Under the pieces are notes generated by a model. It made no database searches and was not told where the DNA came from. It saw only the letters and a list, made by a program, of their open reading frames with translations. From Ignatzschineria larvae DSM 13226 (GTDB lineage Bacteria > Pseudomonadota > Gammaproteobacteria > Cardiobacteriales > Wohlfahrtiimonadaceae), in NCBI RefSeq assembly GCF_038500265.1, contig NZ_CP150637.1, positions 2,063,501 through 2,127,500 on the forward strand: a stretch of 64,000 nt of DNA, written 5' to 3'. The position numbers were made by a program, and so were the translations under genes. Every line of letters begins with the position of its first letter. The stretch's first letter is position 1. This document shows, piece after piece, positions 54,495 to 64,000 of this stretch.

Positions 54495-56144
54495 TTATTC
54501 CCCTTTCAGTGCTGCTTTAAAGGCGGTCAGCTCGGCTTCGGCTTCGGCATTGGTGCCGGTTAGCTCATCGAGCATGGCAAAGAGCGCTTGCTCGGCGCTT
54601 TGCAGTTCGCTATTAACCGCTAAAAGATCGGCAGAGATATCGGCAAGTGGAATCTCAGGCTCTGGCTCAAAAGTATCTACATAACGCGGAATATTGAGGT
54701 TAAACTCATTTTCAACAATCTCCTCAAAGCTTGCCACATAACTATATTTATCAATCGTTTTACGCTCCACATAAGTTTGTAAAATCTTGTTGATATGCTC
54801 GGCGGTGAGGATATTTTGTGTGCGTACTTTTTCAAACTCGTTTGAGGCATCAATAAAGAGTACATCGCGCTGATCATAATCTTTTTTGAGGACAATAATC
54901 GTTGTAGGAATGGAGGTATTAAAGAAGATATTTGAGGGTAGCCCAATCACCGCATAGATATGACCATTTTCCAGTAAGATTTTACGGATCTTCTCCTCCG
55001 CACCGCCCCGAAATAGAACGCCATGCGGCAAGACAATCGCCATCGTGCCGGATGATTTCAGATGATAAAAACCATGTAAAAGAAAGGCAAAATCTGCTTT
55101 CGACTTCGGCGCTAATACGCCATAAGGTGCAAAGCGCACATCATCCAAGAACCCTTTTGCCGCACTCCAATCCGCAGAATAAGGCGGATTCATTAATACC
55201 GCATCGAAGTTTGTAGGCTCTTCTGTCGGCCAATCCTCGTCGAGTGTATCGGCATTGCTTAAATGTTGATTGGCGATCGGCACACCATGAAGCATCAAAT
55301 TCATGCGCGCTAAGTTATAAGTAGAGGTATTAATCTCCTGCCCAAAATAGAGCACTGTATTGGGCTCGGTTGTCTCTTTTTTAATATTGAGCATGAGCGA
55401 ACCTGAGCCCATTGTGGGATCATATACGCTAAAGCCTTTTTGATTCTCTTTGCCATGAATGACGATTTTGGTCATCAGCTCGGCAACTGGTTGCGGCGTG
55501 TAGAATTCCCCGGCCTTTTTCCCTGAATCGGAGGCAAACTGCCCAATCATATACTCATACGCATCGCCGAGAATATCGCCCGAATGGCCGGCAAAGTCGA
55601 TCTCGGCAAGGGCTTTCATAATGCCGGAGATGGTTTCATTCTGCTTTTGAGGTGTCGAGCCTAATTTACGGGAATAGAGATCAATATCTTGGAAGAGATT
55701 GGCAAAGGCTTCGGACGATTGCTCAATATTCCGAAATCCTTGTTGTAAACTCTCAAGCTGAAAAGATTGATTAAATACTTCATTAATCAAGTGTGTAAAA
55801 GTATAGTCCGGCGCAATCACATAGGAAAATTCCTCTCTAAGCGCATCTTTCAGATCATTTTGAATCTCGGGATTTTCATAGGCAGCGCGATAAACTTCTT
55901 GCTTAAAATTCAGTTCCTGTCGCTCACTCTCTTTCCATTGAGAGAGTATATTCTCCGGTAGAAGCATTTCGATCTCATCTTCTAGCTGGTCTACTGCGTA
56001 ATGGAGCATTTTATCAGAGAGGTATTTATAAAAAATAATCCCCAATAGGTAATTCTTATACTCGTTGGCATCCATTTTGGAACGTAAAATATCGGCAGAT
56101 GCCCAAAGTGCGCTATATAAAGTTTTAGAATTTTGCTCTGACAT
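54495..56144 (-). CDS. hsdM: Type I modification methyltransferase HsdM
   Basis: The protein has 549 residues. The N-terminal helical domain (LYSALWASADILRSKMDANE) is followed by an N6-adenine methyltransferase core: motif I YDPTMGSGSL binds SAM and motif IV NPPYS is catalytic. A C-terminal helical tail rich in Glu/Ala pairs with HsdS. It is the first gene of the operon (hsdM, hsdS, nuclease, dinD remnant, hsdR). The first base after its stop begins the hsdS ATG region, so translation is tightly coupled. Confidence 0.95.
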   Translation of the reverse strand: MSEQNSKTLYSALWASADILRSKMDANEYKNYLLGIIFYKYLSDKMLHYAVDQLEDEIEMLLPENILSQWKESERQELNFKQEVYRAAYENPEIQNDLKDALREEFSYVIAPDYTFTHLINEVFNQSFQLESLQQGFRNIEQSSEAFANLFQDIDLYSRKLGSTPQKQNETISGIMKALAEIDFAGHSGDILGDAYEYMIGQFASDSGKKAGEFYTPQPVAELMTKIVIHGKENQKGFSVYDPTMGSGSLMLNIKKETTEPNTVLYFGQEINTSTYNLARMNLMLHGVPIANQHLSNADTLDEDWPTEEPTNFDAVLMNPPYSADWSAAKGFLDDVRFAPYGVLAPKSKADFAFLLHGFYHLKSSGTMAIVLPHGVLFRGGAEEKIRKILLENGHIYAVIGLPSNIFFNTSIPTTIIVLKKDYDQRDVLFIDASNEFEKVRTQNILTAEHINKILQTYVERKTIDKYSYVASFEEIVENEFNLNIPRYVDTFEPEPEIPLADISADLLAVNSELQSAEQALFAMLDELTGTNAEAEAELTAFKAALKGE

Positions 56145-56175
56145 AGTTGACCCAATGATTAAGTATATTGATAAA

Positions 56176-56218
56176 TAGGCCTCAATTCTAGCAGATTTAC
56201 CGCCAAAATTGAGGCCTT
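56176..56218 (-). terminator. Hairpin between the DUF1445 gene and hsdM
   Basis: Perfect 11-base arms AGGCCTCAATT and AATTGAGGCCT surround a ~19-base loop, about 32 bases after the DUF1445 stop. The T-run is weak on the minus strand. Confidence 0.5.
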
Positions 56219-56249
56219 ATAAGGAAATAAGTATTTTTTATAATATTAA

Positions 56250-57059
56250 TTACAACGAATCTAGCTCATTATTTTTAATATCGGTAATGAACATATGCCC
56301 CGGTGCATGAGTGATGACAAAGCTCGGTTTAGAACGAATCACCGCCGCTTGAGGTGTCACGCCGCACGCCCAGAAGACAGGGACTTCACCGGGGAGAATA
56401 CGTACCGCATCGCCAAAGTCGGGTTTGCTAATGTCTTGAATGCCAATAAGTGCAGGATCCCCAATATGCACCGGCGCACCGTGAACTTCAGGGTGTTGAC
56501 TAGTAATCGTAACGGCTTTTACAACCTGCTGATAAGGGATAGGGCGCATACTGACCACTAACGGCCCGCTAAAAATACCGGCCGGCTTTGTCTGAATATT
56601 AGTGACATACATCGACACATTCGAACCATCATCAATATGGCGCATTTTAATGCCCGCCTCAATAAGCGCAGATTCAAAGCTAAAGCTGCATCCTAAAAGA
56701 AAGCTCACCAGATCATCTCGCCAATAATCCACAACATCATCAACTTCACCTTGCAATTGTCCATCTTTAAAGATGCGATAACGGGGAATATCCCGCGCGA
56801 TATCTGAGCCTTTCGCCGTTAATTTAAACTCTCTCGAACCCACATCACTCACCTCTAATACTGGGCAAGGCTTAGGATTACGCTGTGTATAGAGGAGAAA
56901 ATCATAGGCATATTTCTTAGGAAGTACGACTAAATTGCCTTGGGCAAATCCCCCTGAAATACCGGCGGTAGGTTGACGAATTCGGCCTTCTCGAATTAAA
57001 GAGCGTACTTTTTGCGGATGAAGTTGGTAAAGTTGCGTCAAATTAAAGTGTTCCAACAT
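56250..57059 (-). CDS. DUF1445 (D-glutamate cyclase/putative hydro-lyase) family protein
   Basis: This 269-residue protein of the DUF1445/YcsI family shows [15 protein letters not shown] near the N-terminus, [13 protein letters not shown] in the middle and [16 protein letters not shown] near the end. Related eukaryotic enzymes convert D-glutamate to 5-oxoproline, and bacterial members are annotated as putative hydro-lyases. The true substrate here is unknown. A GGAGAG site precedes the ATG. It lies upstream of the type I operon in the same direction but is probably separate. Confidence 0.88.
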   Translation of the reverse strand: MLEHFNLTQLYQLHPQKVRSLIREGRIRQPTAGISGGFAQGNLVVLPKKYAYDFLLYTQRNPKPCPVLEVSDVGSREFKLTAKGSDIARDIPRYRIFKDGQLQGEVDDVVDYWRDDLVSFLLGCSFSFESALIEAGIKMRHIDDGSNVSMYVTNIQTKPAGIFSGPLVVSMRPIPYQQVVKAVTITSQHPEVHGAPVHIGDPALIGIQDISKPDFGDAVRILPGEVPVFWACGVTPQAAVIRSKPSFVITHAPGHMFITDIKNNELDSL

Positions 57060-57435
57060 AATTCTCTCCTAGGGTAATGACATTTGAGCTGATTCATTAA
57101 AAGATCTTTCTCTATTAATAGCCTGTTATAAAGGGGATATCAAGTGATTCACTGCCGTTATTATCCTGATTGAATTAGAAATCAATAACAGACCACAACA
57201 GACACAACTTTACCTGCCTAGCGACCATCTCAAAGATATCTTTCTATAACGGGAGATCCTATAATAGCCCTTCTATCGACAAAGATTGACACACAACAAT
57301 TTCAATATGAAATTCTATGTCGTTTTCAAGATATGGTTTTAAGGATATGACTATCTTACGAATCCTACCCTGAATACATATGAATACATGCAATTTTGGA
57401 CTTACCTAATTTATACTGACTGAACGTACTATTTT
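57060..57435. other. Divergent intergenic region (DUF1445 gene/ion channel)
   Basis: This 376-base spacer must hold two promoters. I see no gene, clear hairpin or repeat in it. Confidence 0.4.
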
Positions 57436-58230
57436 ATGAAATTACTGGATCGTACTATTACTTTTAACTATCGACTGATTGCCAAAAAAATACTCTATAC
57501 ACTGACAATCCTCGCCTCAATCATTCTGCTGATTGATATTACGATTGTGGATCTCCCTAATATTCAGCGCAATCTCGATGTTACGCCGACTCGTTTGCAA
57601 TTTTGGATCTGTATCTATTTTCTCATTGATTTCATTCTGTTAATGTTAATTGCCGATCATAAATGGCGCTACTTTAGGCGCTATTTTCTGCTGGTGCCCC
57701 TCTCTATTCCCTATCTCAATCTGCTCTCTTATTATGAGATTGATCTACACAATAACCTGCTCTACTTACTCAAATTCCTCCCGATTCTGCGGGGCGTTGT
57801 TGCGCTGATACTACTCATTAATCTCTTAATTAGCAACAAAATCACCACACTTTTTATCGCCTATCTTTCGCTGCTTATCTCGGTTGCTTATATTCAAACG
57901 CTCATTTTCTATCTCTTTGAATCGCCGGTGAACCCCGATGTCAAAAATTACTATGATGTGCTTTGGTGGGCTTCAATGACGGTCACTACGCTTGGTTCTA
58001 ATATTATTCCTATCACCGATATGGGGAAAGTGAGTACTGTCATTCTTGCGGTCACCGGCATTACTGTTTTCCCCATTTTTACGGTCTATGTCACAACAAT
58101 GGTGCAAGCCTGGAATAGTAAAGATAAAGCCCGTTATCAACATCTCTACACACCACAACATATGGTAACCATTACCAAAGATATCCCGAAATCGCTACAA
58201 AATGGACTACAAAAAAATTCCAAAAATTAA
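57436..58230 (+). CDS. Ion channel-family membrane protein with unusual pore motif
   Basis: The protein has 264 residues, with four to five hydrophobic segments in the first 160 including an Arg-bearing one (KWRYFRRYFLL). A pore region follows (YYDVLWWASMTVTTLGSNI) and a last transmembrane helix (GKVSTVILAVTGITVFPIF). The layout is that of a voltage-gated-like K+ channel monomer. The filter reads TTLGSN (residues 184-189) where K+ channels have TVGYG, so selectivity may differ. A short cytoplasmic tail ends the protein. It is monocistronic. Confidence 0.78.
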   Translation: MKLLDRTITFNYRLIAKKILYTLTILASIILLIDITIVDLPNIQRNLDVTPTRLQFWICIYFLIDFILLMLIADHKWRYFRRYFLLVPLSIPYLNLLSYYEIDLHNNLLYLLKFLPILRGVVALILLINLLISNKITTLFIAYLSLLISVAYIQTLIFYLFESPVNPDVKNYYDVLWWASMTVTTLGSNIIPITDMGKVSTVILAVTGITVFPIFTVYVTTMVQAWNSKDKARYQHLYTPQHMVTITKDIPKSLQNGLQKNSKN

Positions 58231-58520
58231 ATTTTTTGATCGCCTAAAATGATCAAAAAAATTAATCTATGGCAAAGAATGTTTGAAAAAGCGATTTACC
58301 TTTCACACAACACAGTATAGAAAGCATATAATGTAGTCATCTTGTAGATCTTCCTCACAAAAAGAATATTTACGCTATAATAGACTTAACAATCAATAGA
58401 TCACAGTTTATGGATAAATTTTGACAATCAATTGACACTTAAGTGCGCGATTGTAATGTCATAATCAGTTTTATTAACGAGTATTAGCCTCTTAGCTAAT
58501 CGAATGAAGGAGAAGTTATT

Positions 58521-59669
58521 ATGAGTAGTACTTTCTTTATGCCCCCTGTCAATGTCATTGGTGAAAATGCTCTTGCTGATGCAGTTGCAACACTTCAAGG
58601 TTATGGCTTTAAAAAAGCGTTAATCGTCACTGATAGTTTCCTCTCTAAATCAGGTATGGCTGATGAAGTGATTAAGCTTCTAAATGAAGTCGATATCCAA
58701 GCGGCAATCTTTGATGGCACCAATCCTAACCCTACGACTAAAAACGTGGCTGACGGTTTAGCAATTTTAAAAGCAGAAAAATGTGATTTTGTCATCTCAT
58801 TAGGGGGCGGTTCACCCCATGACTGTGCAAAAGGTATTGCACTTTGTGCAACGAATGGCGATGATATCAGCGCATTTGAAGGTTTAGATAAAACTAAACA
58901 TCCACAATTACCGATGGTTGCAATCAACACGACAGCAGGTACTGCAAGTGAAATGACCCGTTTCTGTATCATCACTGATGAAGAGCGTCATGTGAAAATG
59001 GCCATTGTGGATAAAAACTCCACGCCTATTCTGTCGGTAAACGATCCGCACATGATGAAAGGTATGCCCAAAGGTTTAACGGCCGCAACAGGGATGGATG
59101 CATTAACGCACTCTATCGAAGCCTATATCTCAACAGCAGCAAACCCTATTACAGATGCTTGTGCGCTGAAAGCAATCACTTTAATTATTGAGAATTTACA
59201 AGCTGCCGTTGAACATGGCGATAATATCGAAGCACGCGACAACATGGCCTATGCACAATTCTTAGCGGGTATGGCATTTAACAACGCATCATTGGGTTAC
59301 GTTCATGCAATGGCGCACCAATTGGGCGGTATGTATGACTTACCACATGGCGTTTGTAATGCGGTTCTTTTACCACATGTATTAGATTTCAATAAATCAG
59401 CCGCTTCTGGTCGCCTCAAAGAGGTTGCAAAAGCAATGCATATCGATGTTGCCAATATGAGTGATATGGATGCAGCAGATGCTGCGATTGCAAAAATCCG
59501 CGAGTTATCAGCAGCAATCAATATTCCTGCGAACTTAACAGCGTTAAATGCCAAAGCGGAAGATATCCCATTACTCTCTAAAAATGCGCTTCTCGATGTC
59601 TGCTCCGCAACGAATCCCGTTCAAGGCACACAAGCAGATGTTGAAAATATCTTTAAAGCAGCAATGTAA
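58521..59669 (+). CDS. Iron-containing alcohol dehydrogenase
   Basis: This 382-residue group III alcohol dehydrogenase has nucleotide motif [13 protein letters not shown]. Metal ligands include the His pair in [20 protein letters not shown] and the Asp-His in [12 protein letters not shown]. It resembles YiaY/Zymomonas ADH II-type enzymes, which interconvert ethanol or 1-butanol-type alcohols and aldehydes. A GAAGGAG site precedes the ATG. TATAAT at 58376-58381 and two TTGACA hexamers (58421, 58432) lie upstream, suggesting complex promoters. It is convergent with the glycerol dehydrogenase gene. Confidence 0.92.
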   Translation: MSSTFFMPPVNVIGENALADAVATLQGYGFKKALIVTDSFLSKSGMADEVIKLLNEVDIQAAIFDGTNPNPTTKNVADGLAILKAEKCDFVISLGGGSPHDCAKGIALCATNGDDISAFEGLDKTKHPQLPMVAINTTAGTASEMTRFCIITDEERHVKMAIVDKNSTPILSVNDPHMMKGMPKGLTAATGMDALTHSIEAYISTAANPITDACALKAITLIIENLQAAVEHGDNIEARDNMAYAQFLAGMAFNNASLGYVHAMAHQLGGMYDLPHGVCNAVLLPHVLDFNKSAASGRLKEVAKAMHIDVANMSDMDAADAAIAKIRELSAAINIPANLTALNAKAEDIPLLSKNALLDVCSATNPVQGTQADVENIFKAAM

Positions 59670-59787
59670 TTTATTATAATCTAGTTATAATCTAGTTATA
59701 ATCTTATTATAAGTTATCATAAACTTTGTAGGTACTATCATCATACCCGATTGATCTTACAAACTTGTTGATAGTATGACAATGTAG

Positions 59788-59816
59788 AACGGCGCTCAAT
59801 TGAGTGCCGTTTTTTT
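59788..59816 (+). terminator. Terminator of the iron alcohol dehydrogenase gene
   Basis: AACGGCGCTCA pairs with TGAGTGCCGTT around a short loop and is followed by a T-run. Confidence 0.9.
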
Positions 59817-59863
59817 ATGAGCTGATTTTATAAGACGACGATCTACTTAGTAATGTCTCAATA

Positions 59864-60036
59864 TATAGTAAGATCATTCCAAATAAGCTTATTTAAATGC
59901 CGGCGCATCGGTTGATCGAGGCAAGGAAGCTGTTCTATCCGGCATCTTGCAAGGGGTATTTAGTAAGGTTTTATGTTCATTTAAAATCCCATACTAGCTG
60001 CATAAAAACCATTTTTCTTAAACCAAATTTACTATA
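59864..60036 (-). repeat. MITE-like interspersed repeat, copy C (inverted)
   Basis: This 173-bp copy in the opposite orientation to A and B has terminal sequences TATAGTAAGATC and, on the other strand, TATAGTAAATTTGGTTTAAG. The internal ATGCCGG / CCGGCAT arms are intact. It lies between convergent genes and between their terminators. Confidence 0.87.
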
Positions 60037-60066
60037 GATTATTCATCTACTCATTACTGAAAACAC

Positions 60067-60100
60067 TAAAAAAGGCTGTAAGCAGAACACTTACAGCCTA
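60067..60100 (-). terminator. Terminator of gldA
   Basis: On the minus strand GGCTGTAAG and CTTACAGCC form the stem, followed by TTTTTT. Confidence 0.88.
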
Positions 60101-60161
60101 TAATTTCATCTTATCAGCCTATTAATCTTCTATTTAGTTAGAAGAGACTCTACATGATCTA

Positions 60162-61271
60162 CTATTCACCTTGTAACCAAGTACGCCCTAAACGATCCGC
60201 AGTAATCATCGCGGCATAAACATCATCCACCGTTACTTTGAATGGCATATTGTGAATAGTTTCCCCTTCAGCACAGCTTAATTTGGCCGCCTCTTTCAAT
60301 TTTTCATGATAATTAGGCGCATCATCTTCAAAGCCAAGTTCTGCAAATGTGACTGGTAATCCTACAGATGTGGAGAACTCTAGCACTTCCTCAATCTCTT
60401 CAAGAGGGCTATTCTCAAGCACTAATTGTACAAGTACGCCGAAAGCGACTTTTTCACCATGATACATATCGTGGCACTCTTCGATCACAGTTAAGCCATT
60501 GTGAATCGCATGACAAGCGGCTAATCCTGCACTTTCAAAACCAAGCCCACTCAATAATGTATTGGCTTCTACAATGTTTTCTACCGCTTTCGTGCTCACT
60601 TTACTCTCAACGGCAAATTTGGCCTTTAAACCCTCTTCAAGTAATGTTTCATAGCAGAGTGTTGCTAATGACATTGCCGCTAATGTCGTTAAACCACCTG
60701 CCATCGTCCCTTTTTGGGCTTCGGTACATGCACGAGCCTCAAAATAGGTTGCAAGCGCATCGCCCATTCCGGCCACAAAGAGGCGAACCGGCGCATTAGC
60801 AACAATCGTGGTATCCATCACCACGATATCAGGATTTTTAGGATAGAGTAGATAACTCTCAAACTCACCACTATCTGTATAGATCACAGATAACGCACTA
60901 GTCGGAGCATCAGTTGAAGCAATTGTAGGTGCAACAACAATCGGCACTTTGCCATAATAAGCCACTGCTTTCGCAGCATCGAGTGTTTTACCGCCTCCGA
61001 TTCCTACGACAATGCCAGCCCCACTTTTCGCAAAGAGTTCGCCTAAACGTTTAATCTCATTTTGTGAGCACTCGCCCTCAAAAGTTGCTTTTGTTAATTG
61101 CATACCACTTTTGGCTGCGCTCGCTTCGATTGTTTTTTCCACTAAGCCAAAGACAAAAGCATCGGCAATTACAAATGCCTTGTCGCTTAATGGTTTCACA
61201 TAATCTGCAATAGAATGAAGCGCATTCGGGCCTTGAACATACTTTCCTGGTGATTGTAATACTTTTAACAT
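60162..61271 (-). CDS. gldA: Glycerol dehydrogenase
   Basis: The protein has 369 residues. It has the NAD motif GIGGGKTLDAAKAVAYY, the APTIASTDAPTSALSVIY loop and the metal-site region CHAIHNGLTVIEECHDMYHGE. The N-terminal segment QSPGKYVQGPNAL is characteristic of GldA. It oxidises glycerol to dihydroxyacetone with NAD and zinc. An AAGGAG site precedes the ATG. No dihydroxyacetone kinase genes lie next to it in the window. Confidence 0.94.
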   Translation of the reverse strand: MLKVLQSPGKYVQGPNALHSIADYVKPLSDKAFVIADAFVFGLVEKTIEASAAKSGMQLTKATFEGECSQNEIKRLGELFAKSGAGIVVGIGGGKTLDAAKAVAYYGKVPIVVAPTIASTDAPTSALSVIYTDSGEFESYLLYPKNPDIVVMDTTIVANAPVRLFVAGMGDALATYFEARACTEAQKGTMAGGLTTLAAMSLATLCYETLLEEGLKAKFAVESKVSTKAVENIVEANTLLSGLGFESAGLAACHAIHNGLTVIEECHDMYHGEKVAFGVLVQLVLENSPLEEIEEVLEFSTSVGLPVTFAELGFEDDAPNYHEKLKEAAKLSCAEGETIHNMPFKVTVDDVYAAMITADRLGRTWLQGE

Positions 61272-61658
61272 ATATAAACTCCTTCAGTTGTGTACCCACA
61301 AATCGGATTCCGATTCTTGAATAAGATAGCTCTTGATCCGTCATTCAATTTCTTAAAATCAGGAAGCTAATCTCCTATCTCCATACTACCACTCTTCTCT
61401 ACAAACCTCTAACCATCACAGTAATTAGATTGCTTAAAATAACTCGCCACAATTAGAGAATTAGCCCCGATAACAGCTAAGCGCAAAAATAGGCTGATAC
61501 AAGAATTCCATCTTCCTTTGACGAATATCAAGCCATAAAATCCAACAATAAAAAAGAGCATCTGTATGGCTACAGATACTCTTTCGCTTCCTCTATTTAT
61601 CTAACCATCTATAACGCCTCTACTGCTGTTATGATCTTTAGAAGTAAGGTATCCACTG
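61272..61658. other. Region between the DyP peroxidase and gldA
   Basis: This 387-base spacer holds the peroxidase terminator (61549-61593) and presumably the gldA promoter. No gene is seen. Confidence 0.45.
61549..61593 (-). terminator. Terminator of the DyP peroxidase gene
   Basis: On the minus strand GAGTATCTGTA and TACAGATGCTC surround GCCA and are followed by TTTTTT. Confidence 0.82.
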
Positions 61659-62579
61659 TTATGCAGCGCCGATCTCTTCAAGCTGATCAAGTGATGGCAC
61701 ATAGAGGAAACTCCCCGTTACCGCATGAGTATAAGAGAGCATGTGATCAAAATGACCATCCTCATCGCCAAACATACGCGCAAGCATCTTCTCATAGCGG
61801 GTTAATTCCGCACTATAAGCTAAGAAGTAGAGCCCTTTCTCACCGCTTGCATAACCATACGGTAAGCTATGACGAACAATTTCAAGCTCTTCCCCATCTT
61901 CATCAATCACCACCCGTTCAGTATGCGCGCCGACAGGTTTTTCATCATCATCCATTTCAATATCATCGACTTTTGTCCGTCCAAAGATATTCTCTTGTGT
62001 TTTCAGATCAAAATGTTCCACTTGCTCAAGAGAGTGAATCCATTTTTGCGCAATCACGTAACTTCCGCCGGCATCTGCACCCTCTTGAATAACTGCAACT
62101 TCTGTACGATCTTTGCAGCCTTTAGGATTCTCCGTACCATCGACAAAGCCACTTAAATCACGGGCTTCTAACCAACGGAAACCGTGAACTTCCTCTTCAA
62201 TCGTCACTAAGCCTTTAAAGAGCTTCACAAGGTCCTGTGCCACAGAGAAGTTAATACGGTGAGAGTGGGAGTTAATATGAACAAACATATCTCTTTGTGT
62301 TGCTTGTGCCATGCCATATCCAAGCTCTTTAAAATCCACAAGCTCCGGTGCACTTTCAGGATTGCCGGATAACTGAGTCCATGCATCACGTCCAAAAGCC
62401 ACCACGATTTGCAAGCCACAATCTCCAAAACGGACGTTATATGACCGTTGACGCGCTAATAAACCGGCGATGGCCTCTTTAATCGCATCTAAATCATCGC
62501 TTTTGAAATTGATTTCCATGAAAATAGCATGATCACGATTCTCTACAATCAAACCTTCCTGAAAATTTAATTCACTCAT
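61659..62579 (-). CDS. DyP-type heme peroxidase (YfeX-like)
   Basis: This 306-residue protein is of the DyP class, with the signature DLSGFVDGTENPKG (Asp of GxxDG on the distal side). Histidine-rich segments NSHSHRIN and EIVRHSLPYG follow; the latter contains a conserved Arg-His and probably lies near the heme. There is no twin-arginine signal, so it is cytoplasmic like YfeX. The start is the ATG at 62579 behind AAAGGAGC; the longer reading to 62627 lacks a site. It uses H2O2 to oxidise porphyrinogen- or dye-like substrates; the substrate is unknown. Confidence 0.9.
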   Translation of the reverse strand: MSELNFQEGLIVENRDHAIFMEINFKSDDLDAIKEAIAGLLARQRSYNVRFGDCGLQIVVAFGRDAWTQLSGNPESAPELVDFKELGYGMAQATQRDMFVHINSHSHRINFSVAQDLVKLFKGLVTIEEEVHGFRWLEARDLSGFVDGTENPKGCKDRTEVAVIQEGADAGGSYVIAQKWIHSLEQVEHFDLKTQENIFGRTKVDDIEMDDDEKPVGAHTERVVIDEDGEELEIVRHSLPYGYASGEKGLYFLAYSAELTRYEKMLARMFGDEDGHFDHMLSYTHAVTGSFLYVPSLDQLEEIGAA

Positions 62580-62974
62580 CTGCTGCTCCTTTCTATCACA
62601 AAATTTCAAGGGGACATTGTCTTGCAATGTATTTATTGATTTATTTCTATCGCTTTTAATAATCGTGCGCCTATGTCACAAGCTATATTACAACCTATAT
62701 CGCAAAATAGATCTTAGGATAATAGCCGACATGCCGATTATTAAAAATTATTAAAATTAATCGAATTGACGCTATTTTACGCTTTTTCTGAGTATTTAGC
62801 CGAAAAATTAATAAGCAATTGATCTAGCGCTTAGCCACTTAAGTTCTGATCACAAACCAATTTTGATACGATTGAGAATAATTTTAACAAATATACCCGC
62901 TAGTTCCCGTACAATAGAATGATCTATTTTTTGCAGTACGCTATTCTTTTTCCACTCTTATTAATGGGAAACAT
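62580..62974. other. Divergent intergenic region (peroxidase/Nudix)
   Basis: This ~395-base AT-rich spacer must carry both promoters. No OxyR-type site or structured element could be identified by eye. Confidence 0.4.
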
Positions 62975-63466
62975 ATGTCATCAGCAACACAGACTCAAAC
63001 CTCGATTATTGACCCCGATAAACTCTTTATCCTTGCCGCCGGCATTGTGATTGATCCTCGCGGTCGATTACTCGTTGTCCGCAAACAAAATACCGAGAAA
63101 TTTATGCTTCCTGGCGGCAAAATTGATCAAGGGGAAAGCCCCATAGAAGCGCTTATTCGAGAATTTAAGGAGGAGATTGATCTGACGATTGCGCCTAATC
63201 TAGCGAACTTCATCAAAACTTATGAAGCCCCGGCAGCGAATGAACCCGGTTACTTTATCCGCTCTAACCTCTTCTTTGTACTGCTACCCATGCCCGTTGA
63301 GATTACCCCAAGTGCCGAGATCGCCGAAGCAAAATGGATTACACCGCAAGATGTTGCCGGCATGAACCTTGCGCCTTTAATGGTGAGCTTTGTCATTCCG
63401 ACTTGGCTCGATCTGCTTAAAGATGCTGGCGAAAGCTTAGGATTTGATACTCATTTAGATGCTTAA
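62975..63466 (+). CDS. Nudix hydrolase
   Basis: This 163-residue protein has a Nudix box (GGKIDQGESPIEALIREF, then KEEIDL). The usual Gly of the final EExG is Asp. The catalytic Glu residues of REx2EE are present, so activity is likely kept. It belongs to the MutT-like group cleaving nucleoside diphosphates linked to another moiety; the substrate is unknown. It may be co-transcribed with the carboxylesterase gene 95 bases downstream. Confidence 0.88.
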   Translation: MSSATQTQTSIIDPDKLFILAAGIVIDPRGRLLVVRKQNTEKFMLPGGKIDQGESPIEALIREFKEEIDLTIAPNLANFIKTYEAPAANEPGYFIRSNLFFVLLPMPVEITPSAEIAEAKWITPQDVAGMNLAPLMVSFVIPTWLDLLKDAGESLGFDTHLDA

Positions 63467-63552
63467 TTCAGCTAAAAAAGCGTTGCCGGCATCATTAGAC
63501 AATCGGCGTTATAATACCCGGATAAATATCACTTTTACTCATCACTGGATAA

Positions 63553-64000
<448 letters not shown>

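Overview
The window is AT-rich chromosomal DNA from a gammaproteobacterium. It carries a full housekeeping complement: Ffh, TatC, GltX, RarA, LolA, RecG, SucA-SucB-Lpd and a tRNA-Glu. Gene content and the low G+C would fit the Ignatzschineria/Wohlfahrtiimonas group (Cardiobacteriales-like). That placement is an inference from general knowledge, not a search result.

Layout. 1-6634: end of a dipeptide-type ABC transporter (permease fragment, two ATPases, periplasmic binding protein) followed by a BAAT-like acyl thioesterase and two carboxymuconolactone-decarboxylase-fold proteins, all on the + strand and probably one catabolic unit. 6853-15871: a tight operon of six genes, with three different dynamin-like GTPases bracketing three proteins that share a TerB-like helical domain but have different C-termini (one a parallel beta-helix). 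A secreted Cys-rich protein, a small zinc-ribbon protein and a WYL-domain regulator follow (15921-18504). I recognise no named system with this composition, and it is my main candidate for something undescribed. 18515-31614: housekeeping genes (S49 peptidase, ffh, a CcsA/HemX-like membrane protein, tatC, gltX, rarA, lolA, gltS, gph, yjdM) and a zinc alcohol dehydrogenase. 31982-38877: a Rieske ferredoxin, tRNA-Glu, and lpd, sucB and sucA on the minus strand. 39108-44827: oxyR, moaA, an orphan small protein, a succinate-semialdehyde dehydrogenase and gdhA. 44981-45476: a GC-rich tandem duplication. 45628-48751: recG and a membrane acyltransferase. 48947-56144: a type I restriction-modification operon (hsdM, hsdS, an Mrr-like nuclease, a decayed dinD, hsdR). 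56250-64000: DUF1445 hydro-lyase, a two-pore-helix ion channel with an unusual filter, iron alcohol dehydrogenase, glycerol dehydrogenase, a DyP peroxidase, a Nudix hydrolase and the start of a carboxylesterase.

Two non-coding themes stand out. A ~170-bp element with imperfect terminal inverted repeats beginning TATAGTA occurs three times, plus one decayed copy. Every copy lies between a convergent gene pair, next to a terminator. Many genes end in clear intrinsic terminators, including one hairpin placed inside the sucA-sucB-lpd transcript just before lpd.

All calls were made by reading the sequence. Family names come from motif recognition and have not been confirmed by database search.
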